This document shows positions 42,566 through 51,508 of a stretch of DNA of 64,000 bases, in pieces (the stretch's first letter is position 1; each line of letters begins with the position of its first letter). A program made the translations under genes and the position numbers. Source of the stretch: Pseudomonas farris (GTDB taxonomy: Bacteria > Pseudomonadota > Gammaproteobacteria > Pseudomonadales > Pseudomonadaceae); NCBI RefSeq assembly GCF_019145235.1, contig NZ_JAHSTV010000004.1, forward strand, positions 310,001 to 374,000, given 5' to 3'. Below the pieces are notes generated by a model, which ran no database searches, was not told where the DNA came from, and was given only the letters and a program-made list of their open reading frames with translations.

Positions 42566-42818
42566 TTGTCAGCCATTCCCGCGGCTAAGCTCCCCACTCT
42601 CTCGAATGGAAAACGCCAGACACATCAAGCAGGGTTTGGCCAAGCTGAGGACCCAAGGCCCACACTAATTAAGCTGTCCCCGACGTCCGCCTGCAACACC
42701 CTTTTTGGACTCGGTGCACATGCAGTCCGGAGCCAGTACACGCTGTTCGCGCGAAGGATGGTCCCGTACGCCCCAGTTCGTCAGATACAGCTCTCTAGCT
42801 AGGTGCTCCTGGGCAAAA

Positions 42819-42833
42819 TGGCATAATATGCCA
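42819..42833. promoter_or_regulatory. Palindromic operator of the parDE locus
   Basis: TGGCATAATATGCCA is a perfect 15-base palindrome, 40 bases before the antitoxin start, overlapping a -10-like CATAAT. Type II antitoxins of this class bind such sites in their own promoter, so I infer autoregulation. Confidence 0.65.
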
Positions 42834-42873
42834 ATGATCGAAAAAACCTGTTTGCCCAGAGCTGGAGCTAATT

Positions 42874-43164
42874 ATGGCGACGCGAAACGTTGTGCTCACC
42901 CCTCACCAGGAACAGGTTATCCAGGACCTGGTGCAGTCCGGCCGTTATCAGAATGCCAGCGAAGTGATGCGAGAAGGTTTGCGTTTATTGGAACAGCGTG
43001 TCGCCGAAGACGCCGCCAAAATTGAGGCCCTGCGTCAGGCGACCTCAATCGGCATCATGGATCTTGAGTACGGGCGCTTCACGCAGTTGAACGAAGGGGA
43101 TCTGGAGCGCTACCTCGAGGCTTTGAGCCTGGAGGCCACCCTCCCCGCGCGTGAAAAACACTGA
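42874..43164 (+). CDS. parD: ParD-family antitoxin
   Basis: A 96-residue antitoxin. The N-terminal ribbon-helix-helix (VVLTPHQEQVIQDLVQSGRY, QNASEVMREGLRLLEQR) binds DNA; the C-terminal tail (ALRQATSIGIMDLEYGRFTQ) would wrap round the toxin. GGAG is seven bases upstream. The toxin gene follows two bases after the stop but is frameshifted, so this antitoxin now has no full partner here. A palindrome at 42819 is its likely binding site. Confidence 0.9.
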   Translation: MATRNVVLTPHQEQVIQDLVQSGRYQNASEVMREGLRLLEQRVAEDAAKIEALRQATSIGIMDLEYGRFTQLNEGDLERYLEALSLEATLPAREKH

Positions 43165-43166
43165 GC

Positions 43167-43524
43167 ATGCCGCCGTATCGGATTTCCAACGCGGCGCGCG
43201 CCGATATTGTCGACATCCTCAGGCTCTCCCAGACGCAGTTCGGCGATCAAGCACGCCAGGCGCTACCAGGCACTGATCCTCGCGGCGCTGCAAGCGATTG
43301 CCGATACGCCTTATTGCATTGGCAGCCACGACCGCGATGAGCTTGCACCGGGTCTTCGCAGCTATCATCTCAACTACTCACGCCAGCAGGCCAAACAAAC
43401 CCATGGAACGGTCAAAAGCCCGCGCCATATCGTGTTCTATCGTGTGGCAAACGACGACGTGATCGAGGTCGTCAGACTCCTTCATGACGCCATGGAAGTG
43501 CAGTTGCATCTGCCCAGAGATTGA
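43167..43524 (+). pseudogene. ParE-family toxin, inactivated by a one-base frameshift
   Basis: Starts MPPYRISNAARADIVDILRL and reads normally to GDQARQ at about residue 33. Then one extra G (CGCCAGGCGCTACC instead of CGCCAGCGCTACC) moves the ribosome into a frame that soon stops. The rest of the toxin is intact in the next frame: RYQALILAALQAIADTPYCI, SPRHIVFYRVANDDVIEVVR and LLHDAMEVQLHL. Removing one base restores a normal 118-residue gyrase-type toxin. Either the gene is dead or the base is a sequencing error. Confidence 0.85.
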
Positions 43525-43569
43525 CCCAAACGTTAAAGGCTGACGCCTCAGCACATAAATTTCAGGCAA

Positions 43570-43600
43570 AAAAAAGCCACTCATCTGAGTGGCTTTTTTC
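43570..43600 (+). terminator. Rho-independent terminator after parE
   Basis: AAAAAAGCCACTCA and TGAGTGGCTTTTTT make a 14-bp stem with a minimal loop and T tracts on both strands. It lies 46 bases after the parE stop and directly before the 18-bp tRNA-derived repeat. Confidence 0.9.
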
Positions 43601-43605
43601 TGAAT

Positions 43606-43623
43606 CTTGGAGCGGGAAACGAG
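43606..43623. repeat. Direct repeat of the tRNA-Gly 3' end (left copy)
   Basis: CTTGGAGCGGGAAACGAG is identical to 46396-46413, the 3' end of the tRNA-Gly gene plus two flanking bases. Such partial tRNA copies are the usual trace (att site) of integrase-mediated insertion at a tRNA gene. No integrase is left in between. Confidence 0.75.
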
Positions 43624-43638
43624 CTTCTTACTAAACGT

Positions 43639-43776
43639 CTATCCAATCCACTTTCGGATCACGTTGGCGTTGATGCCATGGCTGATGGCGGCACTGGAAA
43701 TGGAAGCTCCGGGTTGCAGATATTCCTGAACAACCTGGGCTTTGAACTGTTTAGGGTAAGAGTTTCGTTGGCGCAT
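43639..43776 (-). mobile_element. IS66-type TnpA, N-terminal remnant
   Basis: The minus strand encodes 45 residues, MRQRNSYPKQFKAQVVQEYL then QPGASISSAAISHGINANVI, ending in RKWIG and a stop. This is the start of the small helix-turn-helix protein (TnpA/OrfA) of IS66 elements, normally just over 100 residues and continuing RKWLP. TnpB and the TnpC transposase are absent. Confidence 0.8.
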
Positions 43777-43824
43777 TAAGGGCTATCGCGTCCGCCAAAA
43801 ATAGGCGGACACCATCGCCCTTAA
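43776..43824. repeat. 21-base imperfect inverted repeat
   Basis: TTAAGGGCTATCGCGTCCGCC and GGCGGACACCATCGCCCTTAA pair at 18 of 21 positions across a 7-base loop, starting at the tnpA start codon. It may be the regulatory end of the IS element or a folded miniature element. It would form a long hairpin in RNA or single-stranded DNA. Confidence 0.7.
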
Positions 43825-43900
43825 TTTGGGAGCTCGGAAGGTGTGTTGGCGGTTCGCTTACCGCCTGCCAACGCAGCGGCCGAGTGAAATCGAAGAGCTT

Positions 43901-44327
43901 CTACCTCATAAGTGGAGCGAGTAACACTCGGACTGGATTGGTGAGCGCTACGTCTCGAATAGGACCATTCCAAGCGATGGATGAGAGTAGGAATACTATG
44001 ATAAGAAAAGCTACCTGGGACAGGTAGAACGGCTCCAGCCACTGCTGCTTCAATGCGACGTAAAAAGTGTTATGAGTTACGTCGACCAAAATAATCGCTA
44101 CCGTAAGCACGATTCCGACTCTTGGTTTGATGAAAAGTAGCAGTGCTGCAAGCGGGTCAAAAAACGTAAGCCCCCCCCCAGAAAATACGGCTAGCCAAGT
44201 AAGTGCTAGGCCCGTATCCGTAGTCCCAGAGCAGTCCATGCGAAACGTCTGCACGGATGTGATTAGCGGTTGCGATGAAAAGGCAGCATGCGAACAAAAC
44301 TCTGACGGCGAATGACAATCTTGGCAT
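43901..44327 (-). pseudogene. Small membrane protein split by a G9 tract
   Basis: From ATG 44327 the frame reads MPRLSFAVRVLFACCLFIAT and SRIFWGG up to a run of nine G (C9 at 44171-44179 on the plus strand), then stops. One base fewer joins it to the continuous frame LTFFDPLAALLLFIKPRVGI and AIILVDVTHNTFYVALKQQW, giving a four-span protein of about 141 residues. Function unknown; the layout recalls small DoxX-like membrane proteins. A homopolymer of this kind could be phase variation, a fixed mutation or a sequencing error. Confidence 0.7.
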
Positions 44328-44423
44328 AGCGTTATCTACATTCGTGATCTACGCCCTGCATGATAGCGGGATCGACCAACGGCGCCAGCAGTTGCAATGG
44401 GAGGGTGTGATCGCTGAACGCTT

Positions 44424-44724
44424 ACCGAGATCACACTGCATTGAGGTGTCCCTCGTCCCCGTTCCTGAAGCAGCCCCATCTCACTCTTCATAGGCGCTTG
44501 CAGCCAGCGTCGACAGTACAAGATCACCCATTTCGGCATCTGGTGATGTTCCAGAGCCTTGATGATCAGGCTTGCCCAACGTGGTCAAAGAACGCGCTGA
44601 TATCCCCTTCCAGTACCCAGTTCTTGCGACGGCACCGAATGGAACATTGATGCAAAGCATCGTGGGCCGATCGTCCGGGCCTGCCCCCATACGAGTCAGG
44701 ATGGAAAATCGGACCGATCAATGC
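44424..44724 (-). mobile_element. Group II intron-type reverse transcriptase remnant
   Basis: The minus strand reads PIFHPDSYGGRPGRSAHDAL and WVLEGDISAFFDHV, then in another frame MPKWVILYCRRWLQAP and ERGRGTPQCSVIS. These are ordered parts of a group II intron (LtrA-like) reverse transcriptase, normally PIFHPDSYGYRPGRSA, D-I-x-x-FFD and RGTPQGGVISPL. The YADD catalytic box, maturase region and intron ends are missing and the frame is broken. Confidence 0.8.
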
Positions 44725-44747
44725 CTTGCGTTGTCACCAAGAGGCCC

Positions 44748-44912
44748 CCTTAGGTATGTAGGTACCTGGCAATATACGAATCCGTCGACCACGTCGCGCC
44801 GGCTTAAGTACCGTGTACGAGCGAAAGCGCTGCGAATAAGCGAGTTGCAGCTGTGTGATTTCCCGAACAAATGCCGGCAACTGCAACTCGAACACCTGAT
44901 CGATGAGACTGC
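44748..44912 (-). other. Open frame of unknown nature after the lipase
   Basis: Just after the lipase stop the minus strand stays open for more than 50 codons: LIDQVFELQLPAFVREITQL, QLAYSQRFRSYTV and RIRILPGTYIPKGASW, then stop. The frame overlaps the lipase end and has no ATG; a GTG (VFELQ) is the only candidate start. It may be the tail of a gene removed by recombination. I recognise no family. Confidence 0.3.
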
Positions 44913-44915
44913 GCG

Positions 44916-45911
44916 CTAGCTGCCAGACGGCGGCGGCATCGGGATATCACCAAGCTGCAACCCCAGCAGCGTCATGTATTCGTAGATGTGCTGATAGCCG
45001 GATTGCGCTTCATAGCTTGGGCACGGGGATTGAGGTTCCCCACAGAGCCGCAGCTCCATGTTTGCACCGCCCATGCCCCATTGCGTGTAGTTCAAGTTGT
45101 TACGGGTAACGGTATCGATTTTGGAGCAAACCATTTCCTTCATTTTTTCATCGATGACGTTGGTAGACTCATAGAGCGTCAAGGAGAAGTCGAGAGAGGT
45201 TGCGCACCATGCCATCGGAACGACATCCAGCGTGTTGTAGATGCGTAGCGCATTGCCGGCCATCTGCTGATTGAAATAGCTCGCAAAAATACTATCGCCG
45301 GCCGTTGGCGCAGCAATCGTTTCGCAATGGAAATTGAAGTTCGAGAATTTATCTTTCAAGTAAAGCGCTAGAACCGACATCAAGGCACCGCCAAGGCTAT
45401 GCCCGACCAACCGGATCGTTGCACCACTGCGCTGTTTTGCCAGAAAATCGCAAAGTGTGCCTTGGAAACCGATTGTCGATACCTGATCCAATATCGCCTT
45501 TACACCGTCCGCAGTCCCCTGCGCCAGATGTGCCGGCACTGGGCAGTTCTTGATAAGCTTCTGCAGCGGCACCATTGGAGAAATATCAAGATCGTCTATC
45601 TGATCCTTGAGGGAATCGGCAAGGGTTCCACTCGTCACCACGACGATGTCGTTTTCGTTTTGCCCGCCGACCAGCACCACCGTGATGTGAGCCACATGCT
45701 CGCCATCCGGGACCAGGGCGGGCCCCCAGGCTACGCCATAACCGCCGCCTACCTTGGAGCCATTAAGGCGCGTAAGAATGTTGTCTTTTACCTGGCTCGG
45801 CGAAGGGTTCTTCATGTTTTTCCAATCCGGCGAAGACAGCGCCGCATTGTTCACCACATACGCGTGGGTAAGATTAATTTGTCTTTGCTGAAGTGAGTCT
45901 AGCGAAGTCAT
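44916..45911 (-). CDS. Class 3 lipase-like alpha/beta hydrolase
   Basis: A 331-residue protein from ATG 45911, behind a strong AAGGAG; the open frame continues upstream through the tRNA gene but that part is not coding. The nucleophile elbow is RLVGHSLGGAL (S172), with VVLVGGQNEND before it and APTAGDSIFASYFNQQMAG after it, as in fungal-type class 3 lipases. No signal peptide is seen. It lies within the 2.8-kb interval between the two tRNA-derived repeats, so it may be cargo of a former integrated element. A toxin or phospholipase role is possible but not shown. Confidence 0.8.
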   Translation of the reverse strand: MTSLDSLQQRQINLTHAYVVNNAALSSPDWKNMKNPSPSQVKDNILTRLNGSKVGGGYGVAWGPALVPDGEHVAHITVVLVGGQNENDIVVVTSGTLADSLKDQIDDLDISPMVPLQKLIKNCPVPAHLAQGTADGVKAILDQVSTIGFQGTLCDFLAKQRSGATIRLVGHSLGGALMSVLALYLKDKFSNFNFHCETIAAPTAGDSIFASYFNQQMAGNALRIYNTLDVVPMAWCATSLDFSLTLYESTNVIDEKMKEMVCSKIDTVTRNNLNYTQWGMGGANMELRLCGEPQSPCPSYEAQSGYQHIYEYMTLLGLQLGDIPMPPPSGS

Positions 45912-46160
45912 GACTGCTCCTTGTCTCGAAGATAGATAATTCAACGGGACCAACGAAAACTCACTGCTGCCGTCGATCCGTCTTGGCCAGCAAGATCGAG
46001 TGTAGCCGCAGTTTTGGAAGCGACAACTTAATGCGCGGTCGCTTGCGCAGCAGTTAGAACGGTCCTTGATTCCGCCAATCCGAAACCGCTGATACTGACC
46101 GCATCCGGTAACGATCACGTTAATCGTACGCCCTGTCTCGCGGGACTTTGGTCGCCCGCC

Positions 46161-46307
46161 CACGTCAGCAGGCCAAACACCCTCATGGGTCGGCCAAAGG
46201 CCCACGGCATATGGTGTTTTATCGAGTGGCAAACGTCGACGTGATTGAGGTCGTCCGACTTCTTCATGACGCCATGGAAGTGCAGTTGCACCCCAACCGT
46301 TGCTGAC
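46161..46307 (+). pseudogene. ParE toxin, C-terminal fragment (second copy)
   Basis: Forty-eight codons reading RQQAKHPHGSAKGPRHMVFY, RVANVDVIEVVRLL and HDAMEVQLHPNRC match the tail of the parE gene at 43167 almost residue by residue (SRQQAKQTHGTVKSPRHIVF). The N-terminal half is missing. A hairpin with T tract and then the tRNA-Gly 3' end follow, as after the other copy. The stretch 45912-46160 shows no gene; it must hold the lipase promoter. Confidence 0.85.
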
Positions 46308-46395
46308 TGCTTTTAGGGGGGCGCGGCAAAAGTCAAAGAAGGACTTTTCTTTGGACGAAAAAAATGGACCTCTTTTCAGAGATCCATTTTTAATG

Positions 46396-46473
<78 letters not shown>

Positions 46474-46536
46474 GTCTTGGTGAGGCGCATTCTATAGAAT
46501 CCTGATGCCCCGTCAACCCCTTGATTCAAAAAAGTT

Positions 46537-47097
46537 TTATTTCTTTTCCACGTCCGTCTTCAGATGCGGCCAGGCAGCCCGCAAGTATTGGACCATGGAC
46601 CACAATGTCAGGCCAGCGGACACCAGCAGCAAGGCGTACCCCATCAGGACCCAGAAGGTAAAGTCGGAAGGGTTGGCCAGCAGGATCACCAGCGCCAGCA
46701 TTTGCGCGGCGGTTTTCCATTTGCCCAGGTTCGACACCGCTACATGGGCGCGGGCACCGAGTTCGGCCATCCACTCGCGCAGTGCCGAGACGACAATTTC
46801 GCGACCGATGATGACGGCGGCCGGCAGCGTGAGCCACAGGTTGCCATGCTCTTGCACCAGCAGAACCAGGGCAACGGCGACCATCAGCTTGTCCGCAACA
46901 GGGTCGAGGAAGGCTCCGAACGGTGTGCTTTGTTCCAGACGACGGGCTAGATACCCGTCGAGCCAGTCGGTCGCGGCGGCAAATGCAAAGACCGAGGCAG
47001 AAGCCAAATAGCTCCAGTGGTAAGGCAAATAAAACAGCAAAATGAAGATCGGGATGAGCAGGACGCGTAGAACGGTAATCAGATTAGGGATATTCAT
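46537..47097 (-). CDS. pgsA: CDP-diacylglycerol--glycerol-3-phosphate 3-phosphatidyltransferase
   Basis: A 186-residue inner-membrane enzyme that makes phosphatidylglycerophosphate from CDP-diacylglycerol. The CDP-alcohol phosphotransferase motif is complete: [20 protein letters not shown] then [27 protein letters not shown] at the N-terminus matches the family start; I use ATG 47097 rather than GTG 47103. It lies 34 bases after uvrC, in the order gacA-uvrC-pgsA that is conserved in pseudomonads. Confidence 0.97.
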   Translation of the reverse strand: MNIPNLITVLRVLLIPIFILLFYLPYHWSYLASASVFAFAAATDWLDGYLARRLEQSTPFGAFLDPVADKLMVAVALVLLVQEHGNLWLTLPAAVIIGREIVVSALREWMAELGARAHVAVSNLGKWKTAAQMLALVILLANPSDFTFWVLMGYALLLVSAGLTLWSMVQYLRAAWPHLKTDVEKK

Positions 47098-47130
47098 CGG
47101 CACAACTGGCTACGAGGTGAGTTGGGCATT

Positions 47131-48954
47131 CTACTCGCTGTGCAGATTTGCATAAATCAACTCTGCGAGCTTTTTGCTGATTCCGGGTGCTTTGGCGATC
47201 TCTTCGATGCTGGCACGAGTCAGCTCCTGTAATCCACCAAAATGTTTCAACAAATCGCGTCGACGTGTCGGTCCGACGCCGGCAACGCCCTCAAGTGTAG
47301 ACGTGCGGCGAGTTTTGCCACGACGTGCGCGGTGCCCCGTAATGGCGAAACGGTGCGCTTCGTCGCGGATCTGCTGGATCAGATGCAGCGCGGGGGAATC
47401 GCCGCGCAAGGTGAATTCATGGGCCGCGTCGTTGAGGTACAGGGTTTCGAAACCGGCCTTGCGCGTCGCGCCCTTGGCCACACCCAAGAGAATCAGGTCT
47501 GGCACAGCCAGTTCGTTAAGCACATCACGGGCCATGGACAGCTGACCTTTGCCGCCGTCGACCAGCAGGATGTCCGGCAACTTGCCCTCGCCGTCCTTCA
47601 ATTTGCTGAAGCGTCGGGTCAGGGCCTGGTGCATCGCGGCATAGTCATCGCCCGGCGTCACGCCCTCAATGTTGTAGCGACGGTAGTCTGATTTGATCGG
47701 GCCTTCCGGGCCGAACACCACACAGGACGCCACCGTGGCCTCGCCGCTGGAATGACTGATGTCGTAACACTCGAGACGTTGCGGCGGCTCGTCCAGTTTC
47801 AGCACTTCGGCCAGGGCATCGAAACGTGCCGCAACGTGTTGCCGGTTAGCCAGACGTGCGCCCAGCGCTTGCTCGGCATTGGTGACCGCCAATTGCTGCC
47901 AGCGCGCTCGGGTGCCGCGAACTCGATGGCTGATGGTCAATTCGCGACCGCGCAGCTCTTCGATGGCTGCGATCAGGGTCGGAAAGTCTTCGTGAACCAC
48001 GTTGACGATCAGCTCGCTCGGCAAGTCGCGCTCGGGACTGCTGATGAAATATTGACCGAGGAACGCTGCCATGACTTCGGAAACGTCTTCCTCGATACCC
48101 ACCTGCGGAAAGAAGTTCTTGCTCCCCAACACCCGGCCACCGCGCACGCTGATCAAGTGCACGCAGGCGCCACCTGGATTGACGAACGCCGCAATCACAT
48201 CGATATCGCCCGTCCCGCCTTCCATGCTCTGCTGGTCCTGGACCCGACGCAGCAATGAGATCTGGTCACGCAACTCGGCGGCGCGCTCGAACTCGAGGTT
48301 AACCGCCGCTTCCTCCATGGCCGCAGACAACTCGTCCGCCAGGGCATTGCTGCGACCTTCAAGAAACATTACCGAGTGGCGTACATCTTCGGCATACACC
48401 TCGGGCTCCACCAGCCCCACACACGGCGCCTTGCAACGCTTGATCTGATATTGCAGACAAGGTCGAGCACGGTTCTTGTAGAAGCTGTCTTCGCACTGAC
48501 GAACAAAAAAAGCCTTTTGCAGCAGACTGAGGCTTTCGCGAATCGCCCCTGCGCTGGGATAAGGGCCGAAATATTTGCCCTTGGCCTTTTTCGCGCCCCG
48601 ATGAATGCTCAAGCGTGGGAACTGGCCATCCGAGAGAAAGACGTAAGGGTAGGATTTGTCGTCGCGCAGCAGGATGTTGTACGGCGGACGCCATTCCTTG
48701 ATCAGCGTCTGCTCAAGCAGCAAGGCTTCGGTTTCGTTGGCCGTGATGGTGGTTTCGACCTGGGCGATACGGCCCACCAGCGCGGCGGTCTTGGGGGCAA
48801 GACCGGCTTTGCGGAAGTAGCTCGCCAAGCGCTTCTTGAGATTTTTGGCTTTGCCGACATAAAGCAGCCGCGCATCGCTGTCGAACATGCGATAGACGCC
48901 CGGCCGCCCACTGACCGTCGACAGAAAAGCACTTGGATCGAAGATTTCAGTCAT
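47131..48954 (-). CDS. uvrC: UvrABC excinuclease subunit C
   Basis: A 607-residue UvrC: GIY-YIG nuclease at the N-terminus ([32 protein letters not shown]), a Cys cluster region ([15 protein letters not shown]), UvrB-binding UVR motif ([20 protein letters not shown]), RNase-H-like second nuclease ([30 protein letters not shown]) and C-terminal HhH pair ([20 protein letters not shown]). It makes both incisions in nucleotide excision repair. It starts two bases after the gacA stop. Confidence 0.98.
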   Translation of the reverse strand: MTEIFDPSAFLSTVSGRPGVYRMFDSDARLLYVGKAKNLKKRLASYFRKAGLAPKTAALVGRIAQVETTITANETEALLLEQTLIKEWRPPYNILLRDDKSYPYVFLSDGQFPRLSIHRGAKKAKGKYFGPYPSAGAIRESLSLLQKAFFVRQCEDSFYKNRARPCLQYQIKRCKAPCVGLVEPEVYAEDVRHSVMFLEGRSNALADELSAAMEEAAVNLEFERAAELRDQISLLRRVQDQQSMEGGTGDIDVIAAFVNPGGACVHLISVRGGRVLGSKNFFPQVGIEEDVSEVMAAFLGQYFISSPERDLPSELIVNVVHEDFPTLIAAIEELRGRELTISHRVRGTRARWQQLAVTNAEQALGARLANRQHVAARFDALAEVLKLDEPPQRLECYDISHSSGEATVASCVVFGPEGPIKSDYRRYNIEGVTPGDDYAAMHQALTRRFSKLKDGEGKLPDILLVDGGKGQLSMARDVLNELAVPDLILLGVAKGATRKAGFETLYLNDAAHEFTLRGDSPALHLIQQIRDEAHRFAITGHRARRGKTRRTSTLEGVAGVGPTRRRDLLKHFGGLQELTRASIEEIAKAPGISKKLAELIYANLHSE

Positions 48955-48956
48955 TT

Positions 48957-49598
48957 TCAGAGGCTGGCATCAACCATGCCGTGACGAACCGCCAACAGCG
49001 TCAACTCGACATCGCTGCTGATCGAAAGCTTCTCGAAAATACGGTAACGGTAGGTATTCACTGTTTTTGGCGACAGGCACAGTTTGTCGGAAATGATCTG
49101 CACCTTCTGACAGCCGACAATCATCAACGCAATCTGGATTTCCCGCTCCGACAAGGCGTCGAAGGGCGAATCATTGGTTGGCTGGAACGACTTGATCGCC
49201 AGTTGCTGGGCAATCTGCGGGCTGATGTAGCGTTGCCCGGCAAATACCAGGCGAATGGCCTGGACCATTTCCGGCAGTCCGGCGCCCTTGGTCAGGTAAC
49301 CTGCGGCACCTGCCTGTAACAGCCGGGTAGGAAACGGATCTTCTTCGCACACGGTGACCGCAACGACTTTGATGTCCGGATGACTGCGCAATAATTTGCG
49401 CGTGGCTTCAAGACCGCCGATCCCGGGCATCTTGACGTCCATCAGCACCACATCAGGTTTCAACTCACGCGCTTTAAGCAGGGATTCCTCCCCTGACTCA
49501 GCCTGGCCGACTACTTGCAGGCCATCGATGTCAGCCAGCATTCGTGTAATGCCTGTACGAACGAGATCATGGTCATCGACTACTAGCACCCTAATCAA
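48957..49598 (-). CDS. gacA: Response regulator GacA (UvrY)
   Basis: A 213-residue regulator of the NarL/FixJ type: receiver with DDHD pocket (D8, D9) and phospho-Asp in [10 protein letters not shown] (D54), then a LuxR-type HTH ([40 protein letters not shown]). The start is TTG (49598), as known for gacA in fluorescent pseudomonads. With the sensor GacS it drives the small RNAs that titrate RsmA/CsrA and so controls secondary metabolism and exoproducts. First gene of gacA-uvrC-pgsA. Confidence 0.97.
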   Translation of the reverse strand: MIRVLVVDDHDLVRTGITRMLADIDGLQVVGQAESGEESLLKARELKPDVVLMDVKMPGIGGLEATRKLLRSHPDIKVVAVTVCEEDPFPTRLLQAGAAGYLTKGAGLPEMVQAIRLVFAGQRYISPQIAQQLAIKSFQPTNDSPFDALSEREIQIALMIVGCQKVQIISDKLCLSPKTVNTYRYRIFEKLSISSDVELTLLAVRHGMVDASL

Positions 49599-49666
49599 GC
49601 AGACACCTCGCGATTTGGTCTTATTGGGTTGTCGGACACCTTAGCAAAAAGCAACTGGCAGACCTA

Positions 49667-49716
49667 GCGGCAAGCCGCATATAAAAAGTGTCAATTCTTC
49701 TTGCGAGGCTTGCCGC
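49667..49716. repeat. Inverted repeat between gacA and the acetyltransferase gene
   Basis: GCGGCAAGCC (49667-49676) and GGCTTGCCGC (49707-49716) are perfect complements 30 bases apart. This could act as a weak terminator of the leftward acetyltransferase gene or be an old REP-like pair. Confidence 0.45.
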
Positions 49717-49725
49717 CAGTGTGTT

Positions 49726-50169
49726 TCAGCGATGCAGTTCATTGATATCACGCTGCATTCTCAGGAAACACTGGTCTTGACCGACCACCTTGAGACCCTT
49801 TCTCTCGTAAAGCATTTTTGCCGGATTATTTTCAAAGACGGTCAGACGCAATGCCGGACGTCGTTCCTTGCACGCCATGGCGAATACCTGATCGATCGCC
49901 CAGGAACCGGCGCCCTGCCCCTGGTACGCTGCTAATAAATGCAATTCGCGGATATACAAGGCTCTAGCGTCGCGGCTCAGACTGACATACCCCATCAACG
50001 TGTCATCACGCACAATCAGCCAGTTTTCGCGTCCCTCCCAGGCGACATCAAAGGCCTCGTCCAGCCACAACAGCTCATGTTGAATGTAGTAGCGAAGCAT
50101 ATTTCGACAAGTCAGGTCACGAGCAAAGTCCAGATCCCGAGACGTTGCCGGACGCAATTCGAAACCCAT
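49726..50169 (-). CDS. GNAT-family N-acetyltransferase
   Basis: A 147-residue acetyltransferase. Acetyl-CoA motif A is LYIRELHLLAAYQGQGAGSW (Q-x-x-G-x-G form) followed by AIDQVF; motif B is RLTVFENNPAKMLYERKGLK. The substrate is unknown. The ATG directly follows the stop of the nitrilase-family gene (TGAATG), so the two are translated together. Confidence 0.92.
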   Translation of the reverse strand: MGFELRPATSRDLDFARDLTCRNMLRYYIQHELLWLDEAFDVAWEGRENWLIVRDDTLMGYVSLSRDARALYIRELHLLAAYQGQGAGSWAIDQVFAMACKERRPALRLTVFENNPAKMLYERKGLKVVGQDQCFLRMQRDINELHR

Positions 50170-50928
50170 TCAAGCCTCCGCCACAGCCACGATTTGCCCT
50201 TTCCAGCCATCAGCGTTGCGACGAGCAACGACCATAAGGTTCCCCGTACCCAGCGCCGCCACAATCAACGTCCCGTCCGCTGCCCAGATTGCACTGCGCC
50301 CTGCCGACTCCCAGCCACCCGTTGCGCCACCATGGTTGGCCATCAGTACCGCCATCGAGTGGGTGCGAGCATAGCCCTGCAATAGTGCGGTATCTGGAGC
50401 GTAGCCGTTTTCCGTGATCAACACGCCCGCGGCATAAAGATCAGCGCCCTGCCGTGCCGCGGCTGCCGCGTGACTGGCGTGAGAAAAATCGGCGCATACC
50501 GCTAGCGCGACGGTGTCGCTGCCGATCTTTAATGTCGAACCGCCCGTTCCCGGGGCAAATGCCACGTCCTCGCCCGGGTGCAGATGCTGCTTGCTGTAAA
50601 CCCCAAGCGATCCATCGGCACCCAATACCAGCGCACCGATCAATACCGGCGAATCGTCCGACAGACGAATCGGCATCCCAACGACACTGGTCACACCGAC
50701 TTCCCGCGCGAAATCGCGCAACGGTTGCAGCACATCGGCGTCTGGCACTATGGCCAGCTCCACCGCCAAGCCGCGTTCATACCCGGTCAGCGACAGTTCC
50801 GGAAACACCAGCAATTGCACGCCCTGCTCCGCAGCAATCTGCATGAAGCGCCGATGCCAGGCCATACTGGCGGCAAGATCACCGACGATGGAGATCGATT
50901 GAGCGGCGGCAATGGTCAGTGTCGTCAT
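50170..50928 (-). CDS. Nitrilase/omega-amidase-family carbon-nitrogen hydrolase
   Basis: A 252-residue hydrolase, ATG 50928 with AAGGA seven bases upstream (the longer frame to 51078 is not needed). The catalytic triad is visible: E44 in FPELSLTGYE, K113 in YSKQHLHPGE and C145 in LAVCADFSH. CADFSH in place of the CYD of most amidases is a minority form. The enzyme should cleave a small amide or carbamoyl substrate. Co-translated with the acetyltransferase. Confidence 0.92.
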   Translation of the reverse strand: MTTLTIAAAQSISIVGDLAASMAWHRRFMQIAAEQGVQLLVFPELSLTGYERGLAVELAIVPDADVLQPLRDFAREVGVTSVVGMPIRLSDDSPVLIGALVLGADGSLGVYSKQHLHPGEDVAFAPGTGGSTLKIGSDTVALAVCADFSHASHAAAAARQGADLYAAGVLITENGYAPDTALLQGYARTHSMAVLMANHGGATGGWESAGRSAIWAADGTLIVAALGTGNLMVVARRNADGWKGQIVAVAEA

Positions 50929-51090
50929 GGTTCGTCCTTGTGACGTTGTGGTGGTTGGGCGCAGCGCAAAGTGTGTCACAACCCCCGACGTACTCAAGCG
51001 ATAGACAAGCCCATGATCATCGATAGCATTTTCTGATTGAATCCGCGTACCGGCCTCTAGTAAGCTCGGCGCATTCATCGGAGACAGACC

Positions 51091-51219
51091 ATGCTCAACG
51101 CCCTCTCACAGCTTCGTACCGCCAGCGCCCCGCGCTCGGTTGCGGCTGCCCGGGCGAATGACGTTTGTGCTTCGGTCAGCTTTTATTTTGGGTATTGGTT
51201 TAGCCACTGGCGCGCCTGA
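51091..51219 (+). CDS. Aromatic-rich leader peptide upstream of DAHP synthase
   Basis: A 42-codon ORF, ATG 51091 with GGAG nearby. The last part reads FYFGYWFSHWRA: three Phe, two Tyr and two Trp within ten codons. The run overlaps a small stem (GGGTAT 51191-51196 with ATACCC at 51219-51224) and a strong terminator follows 50 bases later. This is the layout of an attenuation leader whose translation senses charged aromatic tRNAs. I infer that it controls the DAHP synthase gene at 51558. The peptide itself need have no function. Confidence 0.72.
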   Translation: MLNALSQLRTASAPRSVAAARANDVCASVSFYFGYWFSHWRA

Positions 51220-51268
51220 TACCCACACGGCGCCCACTTTAAACGGGTCGCCACCAGAGAATTCTCAA

Positions 51269-51308
51269 CCCCCGGTCGGCCTCCCGACCGGGGGTTTTGT
51301 TTTTTTCA
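51269..51308 (+). terminator. Strong terminator in the DAHP synthase leader (attenuator)
   Basis: CCCCCGGTCGG and CCGACCGGGGG form a perfect 11-bp GC-rich stem with a 4-base loop, followed by TTTTGTTTTTTT. It is 250 bases before the DAHP synthase start and after the first leader ORF, so it should stop transcription unless prevented. Confidence 0.88.
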
Positions 51309-51355
51309 GCCCTGAACATTTTTAGCGTCAACCAGACAATTTGAGGATTCACGAC

Positions 51356-51508
51356 ATGAACTACGCCACTTATTACCGTTACGACAGTTTTACCGCCTGG
51401 CGATTTACCAGCCTCCGCTCGGGACAGCCTGCCGCCTCCGATCGGTCACCCACAGGTGGCAAGCACACACACGCAGCCAATCCGGCCAATTGTCGAACAC
51501 CCCAGTAG
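51356..51508 (+). CDS. Tyr-rich second leader ORF upstream of DAHP synthase
   Basis: A 50-codon ORF, ATG 51356 with GAGG nine bases upstream, begins MNYATYYRYDSFTAWRF: four Tyr in the first eight codons, then Phe, Trp, Phe. It ends 49 bases before the DAHP synthase start. No terminator hairpin follows, so it may act on translation of the synthase or on a transcript starting after the first terminator. Alternatively it is a small protein. Confidence 0.55.
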   Translation: MNYATYYRYDSFTAWRFTSLRSGQPAASDRSPTGGKHTHAANPANCRTPQ

